Both the position numbers and the translations under genes were made by a program. From Donghicola sp041224595 (GTDB lineage: Bacteria > Pseudomonadota > Alphaproteobacteria > Rhodobacterales > Rhodobacteraceae), in contig NZ_JBGFGN010000146.1 in assembly GCF_041224595.1 (NCBI RefSeq), positions 39,061 to 103,060 of the forward strand: a DNA stretch of 64,000 bases, given 5' to 3'. The stretch's first letter is position 1, and the number at the start of each line of letters is the position of its first letter. The notes below the pieces were generated by a model. It saw only the letters and a program-made list of their open reading frames with translations, was not told the origin of the DNA and did no database searches. This document shows positions 16,971 to 26,332 of the stretch, piece after piece.

Positions 16971-17207
16971 TCAGCGGCCCTCTTCCATGTCTTCGACCAT
17001 CTTCCGTGCCCGGGGGCAGGCCAGACGTTCGCGAAGCGGGCTGTTCGGATCAATCTCTTTTTTGCAAACGAGGCATTTGTCCGCGTCGGCGATCGCGTTC
17101 AGACCACCGCAGCTTCCTTTGATCCGGCGACCAGAGAAGATTACCCCGACTGCCATACCAAGCATGACGAGGCAGAGCAGGAAGAAAGCTAGAAAAAGCG
17201 TCTGCAC
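16971..17207 (-). CDS. nqrM: NqrM, Na+-NQR maturation protein
   Basis: NqrM is needed to build the iron centre between NqrD and NqrE. The GTG start at 17207 is preceded by GGAGGG and places the transmembrane helix at the N-terminus as in the family, giving about 78 residues; an ATG at 17252 would add 15 residues but lacks a good ribosome-binding site. The signature KGSCGGL and two further cysteine groups (KCLVC and ACP), four Cys in all, are present. It sits directly downstream of apbE, both divergent from nqrABCDEF, which supports the role. Confidence 0.9.
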   Translation of the reverse strand: MQTLFLAFFLLCLVMLGMAVGVIFSGRRIKGSCGGLNAIADADKCLVCKKEIDPNSPLRERLACPRARKMVEDMEEGR

Positions 17208-17277
17208 GGGACCCTCCGATCTGCGCAGGCCCCAAAGGGCCTGGCGGTTCATTTCAATCTATCGGCGCTGACAGCAC

Positions 17278-18303
17278 TCAGGCCTGAAGCGCTGTGTAGC
17301 TGCTGCTTGCCGTAGTGGTTAGGCCTTGGCCTGCGACATCGTCAATGAACATCACCGCGAGCCCTTCGGCTTCGGCGATTTCCATGCCGCGTTCGCGACC
17401 CAGAACCAGCATTGCCGTCGACCATGCGTCGGCCAGCATCGCGTTTTCGGTCAGAACAGTTGCCGAAACGGTGTCATGCAGAATTGGGCGGCCAGTGGTC
17501 GGGTCGATGATGTGCGAGTAGCGCTTGCCATCAACTTCAAAGAAGTTGCGGTAGTCGCCAGAGGTCGCCATGCCCATGCCGGTCACGGTCGCGACGCTAT
17601 CCAGCGACCGCTCGCTCGCGACGGGCGATTCGATGCCGATTTGCCAAGGTGTGCCGTTCGGGTTGCGGCCCGATGCATAGAGATCGCCGCCGATTTCGAC
17701 CATGAAGTCTTTCAGGTCCAGCGCACGCAGCGCTTCTGCAACGCGGTCAACGCCGTAGCCTTTGCCGATTGCGGGCAGATAAATTTCTGCATTGTCGACC
17801 GACTTGCGCAGGCTGCCGTCTACCAGTGTCAGAACGCGCGGCTGACCGCTGATGGCCAGAGCGGCCTCAATTTCTGCGTCTGCTGGGATATGCGGCACTT
17901 CGGCGCCCGAGCCAAAGCCCCAAAGGTCGATCAGCGGGCCAACTGTGACGTCAAAACGGCCATCGCTGGCGGTGTGAACCATCTCTGCGTTCTGCATGAC
18001 ACGCGCCAAAGCGGGCGACAGGGCCATTGTCTGATCGGCGGCAGCGGCGTTCACGCGCGAGATTTCCGAAGCGGCGTTCCAGTTCGACATCTGGGTGTCG
18101 ACTTCGGCCAGAGCGGCTTCAATCGCGGCTTTAAGCGTGGCTTTGTCCACGCTGTTGCCCGAGGACAGGGCAATCACATTATAGGTCGTTCCCATAGTCG
18201 CGCCGGAGAGGCGTAGAACCTCATCTTCGGCCTGACAGGCTGCCAGGGCCGATGCGGACAGGATCAGGAACGATCTACGAGAGAATCGGAGAGTTGCGGA
18301 CAC
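17278..18303 (-). CDS. apbE: ApbE, FAD:protein FMN transferase
   Basis: ApbE covalently attaches FMN to threonines of NqrB and NqrC. The 341-residue protein begins with SRRSFLILSASALAAC, a Tat-like signal ending in a lipobox, so it is probably a periplasmic lipoprotein. ApbE motifs include GATMGTTYNV, the flavin-site region MGMATSGDYRNFF, SHIIDPTTGRP, and the Mg-binding ADAWSTAMLVLG near 288-299. It forms a two-gene unit with nqrM and faces away from the nqr operon across 172 bp. Confidence 0.95.
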   Translation of the reverse strand: MSATLRFSRRSFLILSASALAACQAEDEVLRLSGATMGTTYNVIALSSGNSVDKATLKAAIEAALAEVDTQMSNWNAASEISRVNAAAADQTMALSPALARVMQNAEMVHTASDGRFDVTVGPLIDLWGFGSGAEVPHIPADAEIEAALAISGQPRVLTLVDGSLRKSVDNAEIYLPAIGKGYGVDRVAEALRALDLKDFMVEIGGDLYASGRNPNGTPWQIGIESPVASERSLDSVATVTGMGMATSGDYRNFFEVDGKRYSHIIDPTTGRPILHDTVSATVLTENAMLADAWSTAMLVLGRERGMEIAEAEGLAVMFIDDVAGQGLTTTASSSYTALQA

Positions 18304-18475
18304 TGTACATGCCTCCTGACATTTAGATGTTGCGTCTCAATAAGGCCTGCGCTTTGGGTCTGCAACCGTCGACAATCCCGAATAAATAGATAAAAGAGGC
18401 GCGGAACACAGAAAATGTTCCATCACCGGTTTTTCTTGGCGACAACCCGTTGCATAAGGGCCGGGAAATCAAGAG

Positions 18476-19831
18476 ATGGCGATCCAAGTGCAACACTACT
18501 CTTTCAAGCGAGGTCTCGATCTTCCGATCGAGGGGGCGGCAGAAAGCGGCCCACCTATTTCATCGAATATCAAAACCGTTGGCCTGTTGGGTGCTGACTA
18601 TCTGGGGCTCAAGCCTCGCCTTTCTGTCCAAGAAGGTGATGTGGTCGGAGCAGGCGCACCAATTCTGTCCCACAAGGACAATCCCGAGGCTTTGATCACC
18701 GCGCCGGTCTCTGGTCGCGTGACAGCAATCAACCGTGGTGCGCGTCGCAAACTGATCAGCATCGAGATCGAAGTCGATGACACAGCTGCGCAGCCTGTAG
18801 ATTTTTCCGCCGTTGGCGATGTGATCACAGCCGAAGGCATCGCCGAGCGTTTGTGTGCGTCCGGTCTATGGACGTCGTTTCGTACGCGTCCTTATAGTAA
18901 GGTCCCACTGGTAACCGAACGTCCTGCCGCGATCTATGTAAACGCAATGGACACCGAGCCGCTATCGCCCGATCCCGCGCCGTTCATTCGCGCAGAGGCT
19001 GAGGCGTTTGTTCGCGGTCTCGAAGCGGTCGCATTGCTCAGCGAAGGCGAGACCTACCTGTGCCAAGAGGCAGGAGCTGACGTACCTGGATCAGATGTCG
19101 CTGGTGTGACAGCTGCATCTTTCTCGGGGCCGCACCCCGCTGGTTTGTCTGGCACGCATATGCATTTCCTGACGCCTCCCACGGCAGAGCGTTTTGTATG
19201 GACTATCGGTTATCAGGATGTCATCGCCATCGGTCGCCTGATGCTGACAGGCAAGCTGGACATGTCGCGCGTCATCGCGATCACCGGTCCTTTGGCCGAC
19301 AAGTCTCGTTTGGTTCATACCGTGCCCGGTGCCTCGATGGTCGAGCTCTGTGAGGGTGATAATCCGCAGAACCTTCCGATTCGCCTGATTTCGGGGTCCG
19401 TCCTCAGTGGTCGTGCGGGCGAGGGTGTTGAGTCCTATGTTGGTCGCTATGCGCGTCAGATCACCCTGATGGAAGAGGATCACAAGCAGATTCCCATGGG
19501 CTGGATCCGCCCCATGGCGTCGAAATACGCGTTCCAGCCTGTTTTGGGATCGGCGCTGTCGAACAAGCTATACAAGCTGACCACCAACCTGAATGGCGGC
19601 CGCCGCGCGATGGTTCCGATCGGCACATTCGAGCAGCTGATGCCGCAGGATTTCATGCCGACCCAGTTGCTGCGGTCGATGCTGGTGATGGACACCGATC
19701 AAGCTCAGGCCCTCGGGGTTCTGGAGCTGGACGAAGAGGACCTTGGCCTCGTGGGTTTTGCCTGCCCGGCCAAATATGAATATGGCATGGCGCTTCGCGA
19801 CTGCCTTACCAAGATCGAAAGAGAGGGCTGA
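18476..19831 (+). CDS. nqrA: NqrA, Na+-translocating NADH:quinone reductase subunit A
   Basis: Soluble cytoplasmic subunit of the sodium-pumping NADH dehydrogenase, implicated in quinone reduction. At 451 residues it has the usual family length and begins with the typical KRGLDLPIEG segment followed by a lipoyl-like fold (LSVQEGDVVGAG). It opens the nqrABCDEF operon; nqrB starts 3 bp after the stop. The promoter should lie in the 172-bp divergent gap with apbE. Confidence 0.97.
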   Translation: MAIQVQHYSFKRGLDLPIEGAAESGPPISSNIKTVGLLGADYLGLKPRLSVQEGDVVGAGAPILSHKDNPEALITAPVSGRVTAINRGARRKLISIEIEVDDTAAQPVDFSAVGDVITAEGIAERLCASGLWTSFRTRPYSKVPLVTERPAAIYVNAMDTEPLSPDPAPFIRAEAEAFVRGLEAVALLSEGETYLCQEAGADVPGSDVAGVTAASFSGPHPAGLSGTHMHFLTPPTAERFVWTIGYQDVIAIGRLMLTGKLDMSRVIAITGPLADKSRLVHTVPGASMVELCEGDNPQNLPIRLISGSVLSGRAGEGVESYVGRYARQITLMEEDHKQIPMGWIRPMASKYAFQPVLGSALSNKLYKLTTNLNGGRRAMVPIGTFEQLMPQDFMPTQLLRSMLVMDTDQAQALGVLELDEEDLGLVGFACPAKYEYGMALRDCLTKIEREG

Positions 19832-19834
19832 GCC

Positions 19835-21034
19835 ATGGGACTGCGCAGCTTCTTTGACAGGATCGAGCCCAGTTTCGAAAAGGGTGGCAAGTACGAACGC
19901 TACTTCCCCCTTTATGAAATGGTCGAGAGCTTCCTGTTTACGCCGAAAACTGTAACGACGGCAGCACCGCACGCTCGGTCGTACATCGATATGAAGCGCA
20001 TCATGACCTACGTCGTGATCGCGACCATTCCGTGTATTCTGTTCGGCCTGTATAACACGGGTCTGCAAACAAATCTGGCCATTGCTGAGCATGGTGCGTC
20101 CGGCTGGCGCGCGGCGATCATCGAAGGTCTGGGGATCGGCTTTAACGCATCGAACCCGTTGGCCAACATGCTACACGGTTTGCTGTATTTCTTGCCGATT
20201 TACATCGTCACGCTAGTGGCCGGTGGTTTCTGGGAGGTTGTTTTTGCAACCGTCCGCCGTCACGAAGTGAACGAGGGCTTCCTCGTCACGTCGATGCTCT
20301 ACACCCTGATTCTGCCTGCCTCGACGCCGTTGTGGCAAGTCGCACTGGGGATTTCGTTTGGCGTGGTGATCGGTAAGGAAGTCTTTGGCGGCACTGGTAA
20401 AAACTTCCTGAACCCAGCATTGGTTGGGCGTGCGTTCCTGTACTTCGCCTATCCGGCATACATGTCAGGTGACACGATCTGGACCCCCGTCGATGGCTTC
20501 TCTGGTGCGACCGCACTGGCCGTTTCTGCCTCCGAAGGTGCCGCGGCGCTGCCCGAATACGGCATCACTTGGATGGATGCATTCGTTGGCACCATTCAAG
20601 GCTGCATCGGCGAAACCTCGACCATCGCATGTTTGATCGGTCTCGCGTTCCTTTTGGCCACGCGCATTGCGAACTACCGTATGGTCGTGGGCTGTCTTCT
20701 TGGCATGATCGCGTTCTCGTCACTGCTGAACTGGATCGGCTCTGACACCAACCCTGCCTTTGCGACTCCGTGGTACTGGCATCTGGTGATGGGCGGCTAC
20801 GCATTCGGTCTGGTGTTTATGGTCACCGAACCGGTTTCCGGCTCGCACACCAATCTGGGCCGCTACTTCTACGGCGCTCTGATCGGTTTCATGGTTGTGA
20901 TGATCCGCGTGATCAACCCCGCCTTCCCCGAGGGTATGATGCTTGCCATCCTGTTCGGCAACGTCTTCGCCCCGCTGATCGACTATTTTGTCGTTCAGGC
21001 AAACATCCGCAGAAGGGCACGTCGCAATGTCTGA
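19835..21034 (+). CDS. nqrB: NqrB, membrane subunit with covalent FMN
   Basis: A 399-residue polytopic subunit, homologous to RnfD. The flavinylation motif DGFSGATAL places the covalent FMN on about Thr226, the target of the ApbE encoded next door. Many hydrophobic helices follow. It overlaps nqrC by 8 bp. Confidence 0.97.
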   Translation: MGLRSFFDRIEPSFEKGGKYERYFPLYEMVESFLFTPKTVTTAAPHARSYIDMKRIMTYVVIATIPCILFGLYNTGLQTNLAIAEHGASGWRAAIIEGLGIGFNASNPLANMLHGLLYFLPIYIVTLVAGGFWEVVFATVRRHEVNEGFLVTSMLYTLILPASTPLWQVALGISFGVVIGKEVFGGTGKNFLNPALVGRAFLYFAYPAYMSGDTIWTPVDGFSGATALAVSASEGAAALPEYGITWMDAFVGTIQGCIGETSTIACLIGLAFLLATRIANYRMVVGCLLGMIAFSSLLNWIGSDTNPAFATPWYWHLVMGGYAFGLVFMVTEPVSGSHTNLGRYFYGALIGFMVVMIRVINPAFPEGMMLAILFGNVFAPLIDYFVVQANIRRRARRNV

Positions 21035-21872
21035 TAAGGATCTAGAAACCAACGCGGGCGCCGATGCGGCGTCTTCCAACAATGGCTTGATCCGCCGGTT
21101 CCTTGATACGCCGCCGGACAACACCTCTAAAACTGTGACGGTTGCAGTCGCGCTGTGCCTCGTTGCGTCGATGGTCGTATCTGCGGCAGCTGTATCGCTG
21201 CGCCCGATCCAGGAACGGAACGCCGCGCTCGACAAGCAGGTGAACATTGTTCAGGTCGCGGGCCGCTATGAGCCCGGAATGGACGTGGCCGAAGCCTTTG
21301 CTGACTTCGAGCCCCACGTTCTGGAATTGGCCACTGGCACGTTCACCGAGGAATTTGACGCCTACGAGTTTGACGACCGTGCCGCGGCGTCGGACCTGAC
21401 ACTGTCGGCCCCGCTCGAGGATGACCCCGCCAGCATCGGTCGTCAGGCCAACTACGTGACGATCTACTTGCTGCGCAATGACGACGGCTCGCTCGATAAG
21501 GTGATCCTGCCGGTTTATGGCTATGGTCTGTGGTCCACGCTCTATGGCTTCATGGCCATCGAAGAGGACGGCAACACAATCTACGGCCTGCAGTTCTATG
21601 AACACGCCGAAACCCCCGGTCTGGGGGCAGAGGTTGATAACCCACGTTGGAAGGCTCTGTGGCGCGACAAGAAACTGCGGACCGAGGATGGCGAAGGCGA
21701 ACTGGCGATCACGGTTGCCAAAACACCGCCGCCCCAAGGACGCGAGTATTTTGTCGACGCACTGTCTGGCGCGACTCTGACATCGCGCGGCGTTGATGCT
21801 CTGGTACGCTTCTGGATGAGCGAACGAGGCTTCGAACCCTTCCTCGAACGAGTCAAAGCGGGAGAAATCTGA
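21027..21872 (+). CDS. nqrC: NqrC, periplasmic subunit with covalent FMN
   Basis: About 281 residues starting at MSDKDLETN (21027); an earlier in-frame ATG (20988) lies well inside nqrB and is unlikely. One N-terminal transmembrane helix (about 36-56) precedes the periplasmic FMN domain. The flavinylation motif DALSGATLTS puts FMN on about Thr250. The first ~30 residues are longer than in the Vibrio protein. The stop overlaps the nqrD start (TGATG). Confidence 0.96.
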   Translation: MSDKDLETNAGADAASSNNGLIRRFLDTPPDNTSKTVTVAVALCLVASMVVSAAAVSLRPIQERNAALDKQVNIVQVAGRYEPGMDVAEAFADFEPHVLELATGTFTEEFDAYEFDDRAAASDLTLSAPLEDDPASIGRQANYVTIYLLRNDDGSLDKVILPVYGYGLWSTLYGFMAIEEDGNTIYGLQFYEHAETPGLGAEVDNPRWKALWRDKKLRTEDGEGELAITVAKTPPPQGREYFVDALSGATLTSRGVDALVRFWMSERGFEPFLERVKAGEI

Positions 21873-22525
21873 TGGCACAGACCTATCGGAACATGCTCGT
21901 CGACCCGATGGTCGACAACAACCCGATCACATTGCAGGTTCTCGGGATCTGCTCGGCGCTGGCTGTGACGTCCTCGCTGCAGGTTGCCATGGTTATGTCG
22001 ATCGCGGTGACTCTGGTGACCGGCTTTTCGTCGATGTTTATCTCGGTGATCCGCAACCAGATCCCCAGCTCGATCCGTATTATTGTTCAGATGATCATTA
22101 TCGCATCGCTGGTGATCGTGGTGGATCAGGTCCTCAAGGCATATGCCTACGAAATTTCGAAGACCCTGTCGGTCTTTGTGGGCCTGATCATCACCAACTG
22201 TATCGTGATGGGCCGCGCAGAAGCGTTCGCAATGAAGAACCCGCCGGTGGCGAGCTTTGTTGACGGTGTCGGCAATGGCTTGGGCTACGGCCTGATCCTG
22301 ATGCTTGTCGGTTTCATCCGCGAGCTTTTCGGCTCTGGCAGCATCTTTGGCGTGACCATTCTGGAAACTGTGAATAACGGCGGCTGGTACGTGCCCAATG
22401 GCCTGCTTCTGTTGCCTCCCTCTGCGTTCTTTGTCATCGGCCTTTTGATCTGGGCTTTCCGTTCGTGGAAACCCGAGCAGGTCGAAGAACGTGAATACCG
22501 CATTCAAACCGTGGAGAGCCATTAA
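21872..22525 (+). CDS. nqrD: NqrD, membrane subunit
   Basis: A 217-residue polytopic subunit homologous to RnfE, forming with NqrE the half-inverted helical pair that holds the intramembrane iron centre. The conserved segments LFVGLIITNCIVMGRAEAFA (with Cys) and DGVGNGLGYG are present. Its stop overlaps the nqrE start (TAATG), indicating translational coupling. Confidence 0.97.
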   Translation: MAQTYRNMLVDPMVDNNPITLQVLGICSALAVTSSLQVAMVMSIAVTLVTGFSSMFISVIRNQIPSSIRIIVQMIIIASLVIVVDQVLKAYAYEISKTLSVFVGLIITNCIVMGRAEAFAMKNPPVASFVDGVGNGLGYGLILMLVGFIRELFGSGSIFGVTILETVNNGGWYVPNGLLLLPPSAFFVIGLLIWAFRSWKPEQVEEREYRIQTVESH

Positions 22526-23133
22526 TGGAAGCTCTACTCTCTCTTGCAGTAAAGGCCATCTTCGTCGAGAACATGGCGCTGGCCTTCTTCTTGGGCATGT
22601 GTACCTTCTTGGCGGTGTCCAAGAAGATCGGCACAGCCATCGGCCTTGGTATTTCGGTGACGCTGGTTCAGGCGATCACGGTTCCGGCCAACAACATCAT
22701 CCTGACCTACCTGCTAAAGCCCGGCGCTCTGGCATGGGCCGGTTTCCCTGATGTCGATCTGACCTTCCTTGGTCTGATCTCGTACATCGGCGTGATCGCG
22801 GCAATGGTTCAGATCCTCGAGATGATCCTCGATAAGTACTTCCCGCCCCTGTACAACGCGCTTGGCGTGTTCTTGCCCCTGATCACTGTGAACTGCGCGA
22901 TCATGGGCGGCTCGCTCTTTATGGTAGAGCGTGACTACAATTTGGCAGAGTCGTCGGTTTACGGCGTCGCGTCGGGTCTGGGTTGGGCGCTTGCGATCAC
23001 CGCGATGGCCGGTGTCCGCGAGAAGCTGAAGTATTCGGACATTCCCGACGGTCTTCAGGGCCTTGGCATCACCTTCATCAGTGCAGGACTTATGGCGATG
23101 GCCTTCATGTCCTTCTCTGGCGTAAAGCTGTAA
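22525..23133 (+). CDS. nqrE: NqrE, membrane subunit
   Basis: A 202-residue polytopic subunit homologous to RnfA and NqrD. The segments FFLGMCTFLAVSKK (with Cys near the iron site) and LITVNCAIMGGSLF (second Cys) are typical. It is followed after 14 bp by nqrF, which has its own AAAGGAGG ribosome-binding site. Confidence 0.97.
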   Translation: MEALLSLAVKAIFVENMALAFFLGMCTFLAVSKKIGTAIGLGISVTLVQAITVPANNIILTYLLKPGALAWAGFPDVDLTFLGLISYIGVIAAMVQILEMILDKYFPPLYNALGVFLPLITVNCAIMGGSLFMVERDYNLAESSVYGVASGLGWALAITAMAGVREKLKYSDIPDGLQGLGITFISAGLMAMAFMSFSGVKL

Positions 23134-23147
23134 AGGAGGCTGGATAA

Positions 23148-24371
23148 ATGGAAACTTTCAGCCTTGGCGTTCTGCTCTTTTCGCTCATCGTGGTTGCGCT
23201 GGTTGCGGTCATTCTGATGGCGCGCTCGCGTCTGGTGTCGACCGGCAACGTCAACATCACCATCAATGGTGAGCGGACCATCTCTGTTCCTGCGGGTGGC
23301 AAGCTGCTGCAAACTCTCGCGGCAGAGAAGCTCTTTGTGCCTTCGGCATGTGGCGGTGGTGGCACTTGTGCCCAATGCCGCGTGCGTGTGCACGAAGGTG
23401 GCGGATCAATCCTGCCCACCGAAGAAAGCCACATCACCAAGCGCGAGGCCGCTTGCGGTGACCGGCTGTCCTGCCAGGTCGCGGTCAAGCAAGACATGCA
23501 GGTCGAAGTACCCGAAGAAGTCTTTGGTGTGAAAAAGTGGGAGTGTACCGTCCGCTCCAACGAGAACGTCGCGACGTTCATCAAAGCGTTGGTTCTGGAA
23601 CTGCCCGAAGGCGAGGATGTGAATTTCCGTGCCGGTGGATATATCCAGATCGAAGCACCTGCGCACCACGCCAAGTACACCGATTTCGATGTTCAGGAAG
23701 AGTATCGGGAAGACTGGGACAAGTTTAACATCTGGCAGTACGAGTCCAAGGTCGATGAGCCCATCGAGCGCGCGTACTCCATGGCGAACTATCCGGACGA
23801 AAAGGGCATGATCATGCTCAATGTTCGGATCGCGACCCCGCCGCCGCGCTCCGAAGGCGTGCCTCCGGGCAAGATGTCATCCTACATCTTCAACCTAAAG
23901 CCTGGCGACAAAGTCACCATCTCGGGTCCGTTCGGCGAGTTCTTTGCCCGCGAAACCGAAAAAGAGATGGTCTTTATCGGTGGTGGTGCCGGTATGGCAC
24001 CAATGCGCTCGCACATCTTTGACCAGCTCAAACGCCTGAAGAACAAGGACCGCAAGATCAGCTTCTGGTACGGTGCCCGTTCGAAGCGCGAGATGTTCTT
24101 TGTCGAGGATTTCGATGAGCTCGCCGCCGAGTTCCCGAACTTCGAATGGCACGTGGCGCTGTCCGATGCGCTACCTGAGGACGAATGGAAGGGCTACACC
24201 GGCTTCATCCACAACGTTCTTTTCGAAGAGTACCTGAAGAACCACCCGAATCCCGAAGATTGCGAATACTACATGTGTGGTCCGCCGATCATGAACCAAT
24301 CGGTGATCAACATGCTCCTTGAGTTGGGCGTTGATCGTGAGGACATCATGCTCGATGACTTCGGAGGTTAA
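23148..24371 (+). CDS. nqrF: NqrF, NADH-oxidising subunit
   Basis: A 407-residue subunit that takes electrons from NADH. It has an N-terminal membrane helix (about 5-24), a 2Fe-2S ferredoxin domain with ligands Cys68, Cys74, Cys77 and Cys109, an FAD-binding motif (ERAYSMANYP) and an NADH-binding motif (GGGAGMAPMRS). It is the last gene of the operon and is followed by an intrinsic terminator. Confidence 0.98.
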   Translation: METFSLGVLLFSLIVVALVAVILMARSRLVSTGNVNITINGERTISVPAGGKLLQTLAAEKLFVPSACGGGGTCAQCRVRVHEGGGSILPTEESHITKREAACGDRLSCQVAVKQDMQVEVPEEVFGVKKWECTVRSNENVATFIKALVLELPEGEDVNFRAGGYIQIEAPAHHAKYTDFDVQEEYREDWDKFNIWQYESKVDEPIERAYSMANYPDEKGMIMLNVRIATPPPRSEGVPPGKMSSYIFNLKPGDKVTISGPFGEFFARETEKEMVFIGGGAGMAPMRSHIFDQLKRLKNKDRKISFWYGARSKREMFFVEDFDELAAEFPNFEWHVALSDALPEDEWKGYTGFIHNVLFEEYLKNHPNPEDCEYYMCGPPIMNQSVINMLLELGVDREDIMLDDFGG

Positions 24372-24378
24372 GCATTGG

Positions 24379-24406
24379 AACCCGCCCTTGTGGCGGGTTT
24401 CTTTTT
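24379..24406 (+). terminator. Terminator of the nqrABCDEF operon
   Basis: Stem AACCCGCC / GGCGGGTT (24379-24386, 24392-24399) with a 5-base loop, followed by TCTTTTT, 7 bp after the nqrF stop. Confidence 0.9.
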
Positions 24407-24514
24407 GCTCCTGCTAAATAAGAAAGCGCCCCTACCGATTGGTGCGACGTTTCAACGCTCTGGCATTGGACTTTGTCCCAATGGGCGCGTATCAGAGCGT
24501 CAGGGAGAGAGAAT

Positions 24515-25267
24515 ATGTCAGAATTTGCGATTTACCCGAGCCTGAAGGGCAGGGTCGTCTACGTCACCGGTGGTGCGTCCGGAATTGGTGCGCAAATCGT
24601 GGCGGCGATGGCGGAGCAGGGGGCACAGGTTGGCTTTGTCGATCTGGACGCAGCAGGCGCTGCCGCCGTTTCCGACCAGTACGAGAACGTCACCCACGAG
24701 ATTTGCGATCTTCGCAACATTGACGCACTGCGAGAGGCCTTTGGACACCTGAAGGACCGGATCGGTGCTGCCGAGGTGCTGGTGAACAACGCTGCGCGGG
24801 ATGATCGTCACAATTGGCAGGACGTGACGCCAGAGTATTGGGACGAGCGTCAGGCGACGAACATTCGCCACATGTTCTTTGCAATTCAGGCCGTGGCGCC
24901 TGACATGATCGCGGCAGGGTCTGGCTCCATCATCAATATGGGCTCGAACAGTTGGTTCGAAGCATCTGGAGGCTTTCCGGCCTACACCACTGCGAAATCA
25001 GCGGTCCAAGGTCTGACCCGAACTATGGCACGGGATCTCGGAGAGCACCGCATCAGAGTGAATGCGGTCATCCCGGGCTGGGTGATGACAGAACGCCAAA
25101 AGGAACTGTGGGTCACAGAAGACGCGCTAAGTGCACATTTAACGCGTCAGTGCCTGCCCGATCCGATTGATCCGGTTTATCTGGCACGCATGGTGCTTTT
25201 CCTGGCGTCGGACGATGCGGCTATGTGCTCGGCGAGCAGCTACATGGTCGAAGCGGGCTCGATTTAA
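24515..25267 (+). CDS. Short-chain dehydrogenase/reductase (SDR), substrate unknown
   Basis: A classical SDR of about 250 residues. The start at 24515 has GGGAGAGAG upstream; an ATG at 24473 adds 14 unrelated residues. Motifs are the NAD(P) loop TGGASGIGAQI, NNAARDD, and the active-site YTTAK with the catalytic Ser in NMGSNSW. An acidic residue (FVDLD) after the second strand suggests NAD preference. Similar proteins are often sugar dehydrogenases (fucose, xylose or galactose types), but no neighbour fixes the substrate. It is monocistronic. Confidence 0.88.
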   Translation: MSEFAIYPSLKGRVVYVTGGASGIGAQIVAAMAEQGAQVGFVDLDAAGAAAVSDQYENVTHEICDLRNIDALREAFGHLKDRIGAAEVLVNNAARDDRHNWQDVTPEYWDERQATNIRHMFFAIQAVAPDMIAAGSGSIINMGSNSWFEASGGFPAYTTAKSAVQGLTRTMARDLGEHRIRVNAVIPGWVMTERQKELWVTEDALSAHLTRQCLPDPIDPVYLARMVLFLASDDAAMCSASSYMVEAGSI

Positions 25268-25446
25268 GGCGGGGTGCTCTGACGCGCTTGGTTTGTCAAA
25301 AGAGTGCGCCAGATGTCGATCTGATGTGTCGGGCGTGGTCAGGATGGCAGGTATTGATCCTATCATAATGAGTGCGATCAAATAGGTCGAAGGACCATCT
25401 CCCAGTATCTCCAACAGATTCGACAGGCTTATTAGGACAGCGGAAA

Positions 25447-25863
25447 ATGCCAAAATCGCCTTCTACGCCCCAAGTTGCATTGCTGTGCTACCGCGGGAAA
25501 ATCAGTGACAGAGAATACCTTTTGGTGACCTCGCGGGATACTGGTCGCTGGGTATTGCCTAAGGGCTGGGTCAAAAGTGGTAAAACGCCTGAAGTGTCTG
25601 CACTGGAAGAAGGCTGGGAAGAGGCAGGAATCGTCGCAGCCAAGGAAACGCCCAAACTGGTCGGACACTACTCTTATAACAAGCGCCTCGAGAAGGGCGA
25701 AACGCTCGCGCTAGACGTCGCTGTCTATCAGGTTCGCTTCAAGAAACTGGAGCGTAAATTTCCAGAATCTGGCGAGCGTAAGCGCAAATGGATGACCGCA
25801 TCCAAAGCGGCAAAGCAGGTGGATGAAACGAGCCTGACCAAACTGCTGAAATCATTGTCTTGA
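25447..25863 (+). CDS. Nudix hydrolase-like protein with atypical Nudix box
   Basis: About 138 residues starting at MPKSPSTPQ (25447), resembling the diphosphoinositol-polyphosphate phosphohydrolase type (RWVLPKGWVKSGKTPEVSAL). The box Gx5Ex7REUxEExGU here reads with Lys in place of the first Glu and Glu in place of Arg, though the essential EE pair and following Gly (GWEEAGI) are kept. The C-terminal region (YQVRFKKLERKFPESGERKRKW) also fits this subfamily. Activity is plausible but not certain. Confidence 0.82.
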   Translation: MPKSPSTPQVALLCYRGKISDREYLLVTSRDTGRWVLPKGWVKSGKTPEVSALEEGWEEAGIVAAKETPKLVGHYSYNKRLEKGETLALDVAVYQVRFKKLERKFPESGERKRKWMTASKAAKQVDETSLTKLLKSLS

Positions 25864-25876
25864 AGACAACTCTCGC

Positions 25877-26332
25877 TTAACGGCGGCCGGAAAGAACAAG
25901 CTTTGCCAGAGCACGCTTCAGAGCACGAGCGTCACGTACGCCAAGGCTTCGTGCCAACTGAGCCTCGAACTCCTCGGCGTAGCTGATCAGCTGGTTGTAA
26001 GCGTCACTGCCAGCTTCCAGCAGAATGAGCGTTTCACTCCGGCGGTCCTCTTGGCGCTGTTCACGCGTCAGAAATCCCTTCTCTTCCAAACCTGCAACCG
26101 CACGAGAGATTTTGGTTTTATGTAACTTGGACTGTTGGCCGAGTTCTTTGGCGCTCATGTTGCCGTAGCGGCCAAGGTGGAACAGCACGCGCCATTCCGT
26201 CCGGGTCATTCCGTATTTTTCACGATAGTGCCGCGAAAACCCTTCACTGGTCGCTTCGGCAGCTACGTTCAGCATGTAAGGTGTGAACTCGCGAATATCA
26301 AAGTCGACGTCGTCGGACTCTTGCATCAACAT
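25877..26332 (-). CDS. MarR-family transcriptional regulator
   Basis: A 151-residue winged-helix regulator. The pattern MTRTEWRVLFHLGRYGNMSAKELGQ, then KLHKTKISRAVAGLEEKGFLTREQRQEDRRSE (recognition helix and wing), is typical of MarR. The N-terminal ~25 residues and C-terminal helices would form the dimer interface. It converges on the Nudix gene with a 13-bp gap and is divergent from gpsA across a 400-bp region containing a large hairpin. Target genes are unknown. Confidence 0.92.
   Translation of the reverse strand: MLMQESDDVDFDIREFTPYMLNVAAEATSEGFSRHYREKYGMTRTEWRVLFHLGRYGNMSAKELGQQSKLHKTKISRAVAGLEEKGFLTREQRQEDRRSETLILLEAGSDAYNQLISYAEEFEAQLARSLGVRDARALKRALAKLVLSGRR

Noticed and set aside
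17326..18216. Plus-strand open frame over apbE
   Set aside because: Shadow of the well-supported ApbE gene on the minus strand.
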